Origin: Bacillota bacterium
GTDB lineage: Bacteria; Bacillota_C; Negativicutes; CTSoil-072
Assembly (NCBI GenBank): GCA_017861495.1
Contig: JAGFXW010000103.1
Location: 1 to 18,500, forward strand
Length of the DNA: 18,500 nt
Reading direction: 5' to 3'
The notes under the pieces were generated by a model that saw only the letters and a list, made by a program, of their open reading frames with translations, was not told the DNA's origin and made no database searches. Every line of letters begins with the position of its first letter. The first letter of the stretch is position 1. The translations under genes were made by a program, and so were the position numbers. Below are positions 14,656 through 18,500 of this stretch, piece by piece.

Positions 14656-15720
14656 GTGCGAAAAAAACCGGTCAAAATGGCAAAAAAAGCGGGCCTGCCG
14701 CCGGGCTCCCTCGTCCACATCGGCGACCAGTACAACGAAACAGCGCAAGCGCAAGCGCTCATTTACAACGAAACTGAAACCCACAGCCAAGAACTGCACT
14801 CGGATACCGACCTGTCCGCCTTGTCCGCCAACAACGCAGTCATCTGGATCCATTTCTACGGCTTGCAAAATACCGATCTCATTGCCGGCATATGCAATTT
14901 CTTTCATATCCATCCGTTGGTGCAGGAAGATATCGTGAATAGCGAGCATCGCCCGAAAATCGAAGACTACACCGACTACCTCTTCCTCATGCTCAGAACC
15001 TTCCGCTTAAATAAAAATACCGACCTGCTGGAAGACGAGCAGATCAGTATCATTATCGGTTCTTCCTATATTCTTTCTTTCCAGGAAAGCGGACATCCGC
15101 TGTTCGAGTCCATACTCACCCGCATCCACAACCCCCAAAGCCGAATCCGTAAAGAGGGCGCCGACTATTTGGCGTACTCCTTGATTGACGTGATCGTGGA
15201 TAATTATTTTATCGTGTTGGAAGCATTGGGGGAAAAAATTGAAACCTTAGAAGATGATCTGGTATCACAACCCAATGTAGACTCCGTGAAAAAAATCCAC
15301 ATCCTAAAACGAGAAATGCTATTTTTCCGCAAGGCCTTGTGGCCGCTGCGCGAAGTCATCGGTTTCTTAAGCCGCGGCGAATCGCCTCTGGTCAAAAATT
15401 CAACATTGCTGTATCTGCGAGACATATACGACCACACCATCCAGATCATCGACACTCTGGAAACCTACCGCGACATTCTTTCCGGCATGCTGGACATCTA
15501 CCTTTCCAGCATCAGCATCCGCATGAATGAAATCATGAAGCTGCTGACCGTCATCTCCACCATCTTCATTCCTTTGACCTTCTTGGTCGGCGTGTACGGC
15601 ATGAATTTTAAAAACATGCCCGAACTCGGCTGGCAATGGGGCTACTTTGCCCTCTGGGGCATCATGATCGGCCTCAGCCTCGCCATGGCGCGTTTCTTCC
15701 GCAAACGCGGCTGGCTGTAG
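14656..15720 (+). CDS. corA: CorA-family magnesium/cobalt transporter
   Basis: This is a 354-residue protein. A large cytoplasmic N-terminal domain (VHIGDQYNE..., HPLVQEDIVNSEHRPKIEDY) and long helices (about 180-290) are followed by two C-terminal membrane helices (about 295-314 and 330-348). The selectivity motif GMN (315-317, YGMNF) follows the first of them. CorA pentamers carry Mg2+ or Co2+ passively across the inner membrane. The start is the GTG at 14656, 9 nt after AAGGAGG; an upstream TTG (14629) would put the ribosome binding site inside the frame. I saw no Mg2+ riboswitch in the leader. It is a single gene with its own terminator, oriented against its neighbours. Confidence 0.95.
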   Translation: MRKKPVKMAKKAGLPPGSLVHIGDQYNETAQAQALIYNETETHSQELHSDTDLSALSANNAVIWIHFYGLQNTDLIAGICNFFHIHPLVQEDIVNSEHRPKIEDYTDYLFLMLRTFRLNKNTDLLEDEQISIIIGSSYILSFQESGHPLFESILTRIHNPQSRIRKEGADYLAYSLIDVIVDNYFIVLEALGEKIETLEDDLVSQPNVDSVKKIHILKREMLFFRKALWPLREVIGFLSRGESPLVKNSTLLYLRDIYDHTIQIIDTLETYRDILSGMLDIYLSSISIRMNEIMKLLTVISTIFIPLTFLVGVYGMNFKNMPELGWQWGYFALWGIMIGLSLAMARFFRKRGWL

Positions 15721-15721
15721 T

Positions 15722-15757
15722 TGGGGTCTACCATGGTAAATGAGGCCCCATTGTTTA
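15722..15757 (+). terminator. Terminator of corA
   Basis: TGGGGTCT (15722-15729) pairs with AGGCCCCA (15743-15750) with one wobble; TTGTTT follows. It lies between the converging corA and hicB genes. Confidence 0.6.
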
Positions 15758-15759
15758 CA

Positions 15760-16164
15760 TTATAAATTCAACTCCCTTTTCAAAGCAGCCTGCAACGTGC
15801 GTGAAAAGTTAATTTTCCGTTTTTCTGCGAGCTTATTCAAGTAATACGGTATGGTCAACGTTTTTTTGACTGACCGCGTTTCTAGCTTCTCACGGTATTC
15901 CTGCAATGCTACCTCCACAAGGCCAAACAAGGCGCCAACGTATACTTCCTGCAAAGTATCAATACTGCTTGCCTTCGGAAAAGGATCGCCATCACGCTCA
16001 AATCCCCACAAATGAAGCCCCATTGCCTCCCGAGCTTTCTCATAAGCATCATGCAAATTTACACCCACCGTGAAGCACCCCGGCAGATCAGGAAACATAA
16101 CAGAATAACCTGTATCTGTTTTCTCAAAAATCGCCGGATAAACATAAGTTTCATTTATATGCAT
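15760..16164 (-). CDS. hicB: HicB-family antitoxin
   Basis: The 134-residue protein has the partially degraded RNase-H-like HicB fold at the N-terminus (YPAIFEKTDTGYSVMFPDLP, then GCFTVG and the EAREA-like KAREAMGLHLWG). A ribbon-helix-helix DNA-binding segment lies at the C-terminus (KKTLTIPYYLNKLAEKRK, then FSRTLQAALKREL). HicB neutralises the HicA mRNA interferase and represses the hicAB promoter through its RHH domain. The ATG at 16164 has GAGGAGGG about 9 nt upstream. It follows hicA by 30 bp on the same strand. An inverted-repeat operator in the hicAB promoter (16419-16440) fits autoregulation. Confidence 0.95.
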   Translation of the reverse strand: MHINETYVYPAIFEKTDTGYSVMFPDLPGCFTVGVNLHDAYEKAREAMGLHLWGFERDGDPFPKASSIDTLQEVYVGALFGLVEVALQEYREKLETRSVKKTLTIPYYLNKLAEKRKINFSRTLQAALKRELNL

Positions 16165-16194
16165 ATCTGCCTGCCCTCCTCATAAAAAGCCTTG

Positions 16195-16389
16195 TTACTT
16201 CAAACCGGCCTGCTTTAATATCGATTTTTCTAACATCGGACCTAAATCAGCATTTGCGCCATGATCAGGAACGGTCACTTTTCCCGCTTTAATCGGATGC
16301 TTGAACTGCCTGTGCGATCCAACTTTATCAATTTCGTACCATCCATCATCCTTTAAAAGCCGTAGAATATCACGCACTTTTACAGGCAT
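16195..16389 (-). CDS. hicA: HicA-family mRNA interferase toxin
   Basis: The 64-residue protein has a dsRBD-like HicA fold with KVRDILRLLKDDGW at the N-terminus, the catalytic histidine in GSHRQFKHP, and VTVPDHG followed by the C-terminal helix. It cleaves mRNA when not bound by HicB. The usual toxin-first order is kept and both proteins look full length and intact, so the module is probably functional. The start at 16389 lies downstream of its own sigma-A promoter with an embedded operator. Confidence 0.95.
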   Translation of the reverse strand: MPVKVRDILRLLKDDGWYEIDKVGSHRQFKHPIKAGKVTVPDHGANADLGPMLEKSILKQAGLK

Positions 16390-16412
16390 AATATACGCCT
16401 TCGTTTAACTCA

Positions 16413-16441
16413 ATTATATTACACGTATTAACACGTGTAAA
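16413..16441 (-). promoter_or_regulatory. hicAB promoter with inverted-repeat operator in the spacer
   Basis: On the minus strand TTTACA (16441-16436), 17 nt and TATAAT (16418-16413) form the promoter. TTACACGT and ACGTGTAA (16440-16433 and 16426-16419) are perfect 8-bp arms 6 nt apart that fill the spacer and overlap the -35 box. This is the expected place for HicB (RHH) repression. Confidence 0.8.
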
Positions 16442-16452
16442 TAAAAATTATG

Positions 16453-16473
16453 CAATAAGTCAAGCTTAACCCC
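16453..16473 (-). repeat. 21-bp motif, right copy (inverted)
   Basis: Its reverse complement matches 14496-14516 at 19 of 21 positions. It sits between the hicAB promoter and the flagellin terminator. Confidence 0.5.
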
Positions 16474-16483
16474 ATTAAATGAC

Positions 16484-16522
16484 CCCAATTAAAAAGCCAG
16501 AAGCATACGCCTCTGGCTTTTT
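16484..16522 (-). terminator. Rho-independent terminator of flagellin
   Basis: The stem AAAAAGCCAGA (16491-16501) with TCTGGCTTTTT (16512-16522) is perfect over 11 bp, and the T-run on the minus strand continues into AATT. It is symmetric enough to work in both directions. Confidence 0.9.
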
Positions 16523-16550
16523 TTGCTTTGCAAATTTTCGATTAACCCAA

Positions 16551-18005
16551 TTACCGCAGCAATTGGAGAACGCCTTGCGGCTGTTGGTTGGCTTGCGCCA
16601 GCATTGCTTGAGCGGCCTGTTGGAGGATGTTGTTCTTTTGGAACGACATCATTTCTTTGGCCATGTCTACGTCGCGGATGCGGGACTCAGCAGCCGTCAC
16701 GTTTTCAGAAGATGTTCCAAGATTAGAAATGGTGTGCTCTAAGCGGTTTTGATATGCACCAAGTTTAGAGCGCTCGGTCGATACAGTTTTAATTGCATTA
16801 TCAATAGTAGTGATTGCAAGGTTAGCTGAACCTTGTGTAGAAACATTAATACCCTTCTGAGCTACAGCTTTCGTACTAACATTACCAGCAGCGTCAACTG
16901 TCGCTGCCGTCGATGCAGTTATAGATTGGGACACAGTAGCATCACTGGCTGTTAAGCTAGCAAAAGTAAATGCAGCGGTAGCTGTTCTACCTGTCGCCGC
17001 ATCACCAATAACCGCGCTAGTTTGATTGTTATGAACCGTTACTGCCGACCCAATATTGCCAGCACCATTTTTCAATTGAAGTGTAGCATACTCAGCAGTA
17101 GCATTGAATGAACCTTGTTGCCCAACAGCATTAGAAGCATCATCAGCAATCGTAATTTTAACACCATCACCAAGATCAAACGCCGTTGTACCTGCGCCAT
17201 CTGTTCCGTTTACAGTAGACCATGACGCCCCGCCATCTTTAGAAATTTGGATGGAAGATACATTGCCATCAGTTGCTCCCACAGCAGCAGTTTTAATCTG
17301 GTAAGCAATATCTTGGGAACCAGTGTATGCGGATGTGTTATCTGCAATCGCTCCTTCGACTGTACCTTGGTTCGCGGCATAAGCAGCAGCGGTGATAGCA
17401 GTTGAATTGACTGCTGCACCAGTACCCAGATCTGCAGTAACGTCGCTAATACCCGTCTTGCCACCAGCAGCAGTAATGCTAGTAGTGATTAAATCACCTG
17501 CAACCCCTAACGACTTAGCATCCATAGCACTTACGGTCAATTTCATATTCTGGTCTTGGTTTGCACCAACATGAAAAGTAGTCGACAATCCACCAGCCAA
17601 CAAGTTTTTGGTGTTAAACTCAGTAGTATTGGAAATACGAGTAATTTCCTGTGACAACTGATCGACTTCAGACTGGATCTTCGTACGATCATCGGCGGTG
17701 TTGGTATCAGTTGCCGATTGGACGGATAATTCACGCATGCGTTGTAGAATACTGTGGGTTTCGTTCAGTGCACCTTCAGCCGTTTGGATCATTGAGATAC
17801 CATCTTGCGCATTGCTGGAAGCCTGATCCAAACCGCGAATCTGACCACGCATTTTTTCCGAAATTGCCAGACCGGCTGCATCGTCACCGGCTTTATTGAT
17901 GCGAAGACCTGAAGACAATTTTTGTAGAGACTTGGCAGTGTTACCTTCGTTGACACTCATTTGGCGATAGGTGTTCAGAGACGCCATATTGTGGTTAATA
18001 ATCAT
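16551..18005 (-). CDS. hag: Flagellin
   Basis: The 484-residue flagellin has conserved D0/D1 ends. The N-terminus is MIINHNMASLNTYR with LSSGLRINKAGDDAAGLAIS. The C-terminus runs from TERSKLGAYQNRLEHTI to IRDVDMAKEM and ends GVLQLLR. The middle (about residues 150-395) is a variable Ala/Thr/Gly-rich surface domain, making the protein longer than the roughly 300-residue Bacillus Hag. It is exported by the flagellar type III apparatus with FliS as chaperone. The start has AAGGAGGA upstream. Regulation is read from the leader: a sigma-28-type promoter (18118-18144), an untranslated leader of about 105 nt, and a GGA-loop hairpin before a GGA-containing ribosome binding site. This is the pattern of CsrA repression relieved by FliW. 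Confidence 0.97.
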   Translation of the reverse strand: MIINHNMASLNTYRQMSVNEGNTAKSLQKLSSGLRINKAGDDAAGLAISEKMRGQIRGLDQASSNAQDGISMIQTAEGALNETHSILQRMRELSVQSATDTNTADDRTKIQSEVDQLSQEITRISNTTEFNTKNLLAGGLSTTFHVGANQDQNMKLTVSAMDAKSLGVAGDLITTSITAAGGKTGISDVTADLGTGAAVNSTAITAAAYAANQGTVEGAIADNTSAYTGSQDIAYQIKTAAVGATDGNVSSIQISKDGGASWSTVNGTDGAGTTAFDLGDGVKITIADDASNAVGQQGSFNATAEYATLQLKNGAGNIGSAVTVHNNQTSAVIGDAATGRTATAAFTFASLTASDATVSQSITASTAATVDAAGNVSTKAVAQKGINVSTQGSANLAITTIDNAIKTVSTERSKLGAYQNRLEHTISNLGTSSENVTAAESRIRDVDMAKEMMSFQKNNILQQAAQAMLAQANQQPQGVLQLLR

Positions 18006-18010
18006 GAGAA

Positions 18011-18044
18011 ATTCCTCCTTGAATTTTCGTGGGCTTCCTTGCCC
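18011..18044 (-). promoter_or_regulatory. Predicted CsrA-binding sites in the flagellin leader
   Basis: On the minus strand GGGC and GCCC (18044-18041 and 18034-18031) enclose the loop AAGGAA. The ribosome binding site AAGGAGGA (18020-18013) supplies the second GGA, about 17 nt away. A GGA in a hairpin loop plus a GGA in the Shine-Dalgarno is the known double site of CsrA on hag mRNA in B. subtilis. Confidence 0.7.
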
Positions 18045-18066
18045 GTTTTGAATTGCCTCAGCACCG

Positions 18067-18091
18067 ATACTCCCGTCGGCCGCCGGAGTAT
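18067..18091 (-). promoter_or_regulatory. Leader hairpin upstream of the CsrA sites
   Basis: ATACTCC (18091-18085) pairs with GGAGTAT (18073-18067) in the 5' leader of flagellin. The loop is GC-rich and no U-run follows. It may stabilise the mRNA; the role is unknown. Confidence 0.45.
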
Positions 18092-18117
18092 TTGGCGCTT
18101 TAACAACTTCATTAATT

Positions 18118-18144
18118 ATATCGCATAAAATTAAGAAACACTTA
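18118..18144 (-). promoter_or_regulatory. Sigma-28 (FliA/SigD) promoter of flagellin
   Basis: On the minus strand TAAG (18144-18141), 15 nt and TGCGATAT (18125-18118) match TAAA-N15-GCCGATAT with three deviations. A TATAAT overlaps the -10, but its best -35 is too far away for sigma-A. Confidence 0.65.
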
Positions 18145-18181
18145 AGTACTTTTTAACAAAATTCCAATATTTATTTGAAAT

Positions 18182-18430
18182 TCATTTTCCTTTACTTTCT
18201 TCCTTATGCACACTCCCAGCCAAACCTTCCAACCCCGTCAGGTCGGCCGGCATGGCCGCCTGCTGGTTCTCGGCAATGATGGCGTCATACAACTCGGCGC
18301 GATAGATTTTCACCTTGCGCGGCGCATCGATTGATAGCCGCACGTTATCGCCCTTGATGTCGACCACCGTCACGACGATATCATCGCCGATCATGAGTTT
18401 TTCCCCGATTCTGCGAGTCAGAGCCAGCAT
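18182..18430 (-). CDS. csrA: Carbon storage regulator CsrA
   Basis: The 82-residue protein starts MLALTRRIGEKLMIGDDI, with the RNA-binding arginine in the first strand (LTRR) and RLSIDAPRKVKIYRAELY in the second half. It extends about 20 residues beyond the fold with a charged tail ending HKEESKGK. CsrA dimers bind GGA motifs in mRNA leaders and block translation. In species that carry FliW, FliW binds CsrA and frees the flagellin mRNA once flagellin is used up. The ATG lies 2 nt after the fliW stop and has AAGGGGG upstream, so the pair is translationally coupled. The flagellin gene follows on the same strand. Confidence 0.97.
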   Translation of the reverse strand: MLALTRRIGEKLMIGDDIVVTVVDIKGDNVRLSIDAPRKVKIYRAELYDAIIAENQQAAMPADLTGLEGLAGSVHKEESKGK

Positions 18431-18432
18431 GG

Positions 18433-18500
18433 CTATCTGCCCCCTTCAGCGGTCTTTTTGCCCGGCAGCCCATCAGGGAACAGCCGGTACCGGGTGGTGT
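18433..18500 (-). CDS. fliW: Flagellar assembly factor FliW, C-terminal end only
   Basis: Only the last 21 or so codons are visible, ending at the TAG at 18435-18433. They read TTRYRLFPDGLPGK, with a TTRxxL-type ending like that of FliW proteins. The identification rests on this short tail and on the position 2 nt before csrA, the usual fliW-csrA order. FliW antagonises CsrA and binds flagellin. Confidence 0.7.
   Translation of the reverse strand, partial: TTRYRLFPDGLPGKKTAEGGR

Noticed and set aside
18112..18121. A sigma-A -10 box (TATAAT) before flagellin
   Set aside because: No acceptable -35 lies at 16-18 nt. The overlapping TAAG-N15-TGCGATAT fits sigma-28 better, as expected for flagellin.

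Overview
The window looks like a chromosomal segment from a motile, anaerobic Firmicute, most likely a diderm Negativicute of the Sporomusa/Pelosinus type. The evidence is the long-form hpf next to secA, a CoA-dehydratase-activase-type protein, strong AGGAGG ribosome binding sites, consensus sigma-A promoters, and the fliW-csrA-flagellin-flaG-fliD-fliS order. The taxonomic call is inference. No tRNA, rRNA, CRISPR array or intact insertion sequence was seen. LEFT PART (1-8040, almost all minus strand): this holds the 5' part of an acyl-CoA dehydratase activase-related gene, secA, hpf, a cold-shock gene, an amino-acid ABC importer (ATPase, permease, binding lipoprotein in separate promoter units) and a small two-zinc-ribbon protein. 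Just upstream of the zinc-ribbon gene lies a strongly structured, apparently non-coding RNA of about 256 nt (8038 down to 7783). It has its own sigma-A promoter, and its two ends pair next to a U-run. Intergenic regions also hold several repeat hairpins: a 168-bp inverted-repeat element at 4511-4678 and two related hairpin clusters beside secA. CENTRE (8123-11215, plus strand): a single large membrane protein with a periplasmic ABC_sub_bind-type sensor, a transmembrane helix, PAS, GGDEF and EAL domains. It should make or degrade cyclic di-GMP. RIGHT PART (11236-18500, mostly minus strand): this is a flagellar block of fliW (fragment at the edge), csrA, flagellin, flaG, fliD, fliS and fliT. A c-di-GMP-I riboswitch sits in front of a small gene of unknown function. 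Between flagellin and that gene are corA (plus strand) and a hicAB toxin-antitoxin pair with a clear autoregulatory operator. The region carrying corA and hicAB lies between two copies of a 21-bp inverted motif. HOW IT FITS TOGETHER: the right half is a motility control block. Sigma-28-like promoters precede flagellin and flaG. CsrA-type GGA hairpins lie in the flagellin leader and possibly the fliD leader. FliW and CsrA are encoded next to flagellin, and a c-di-GMP sensor RNA and a c-di-GMP enzyme lie in the same window. Two genes look damaged. fliD is split by a frameshift, apparently with internal sequence missing. The ABC ATPase has an aberrant C-terminal tail that runs through a consensus promoter for the cold-shock gene.
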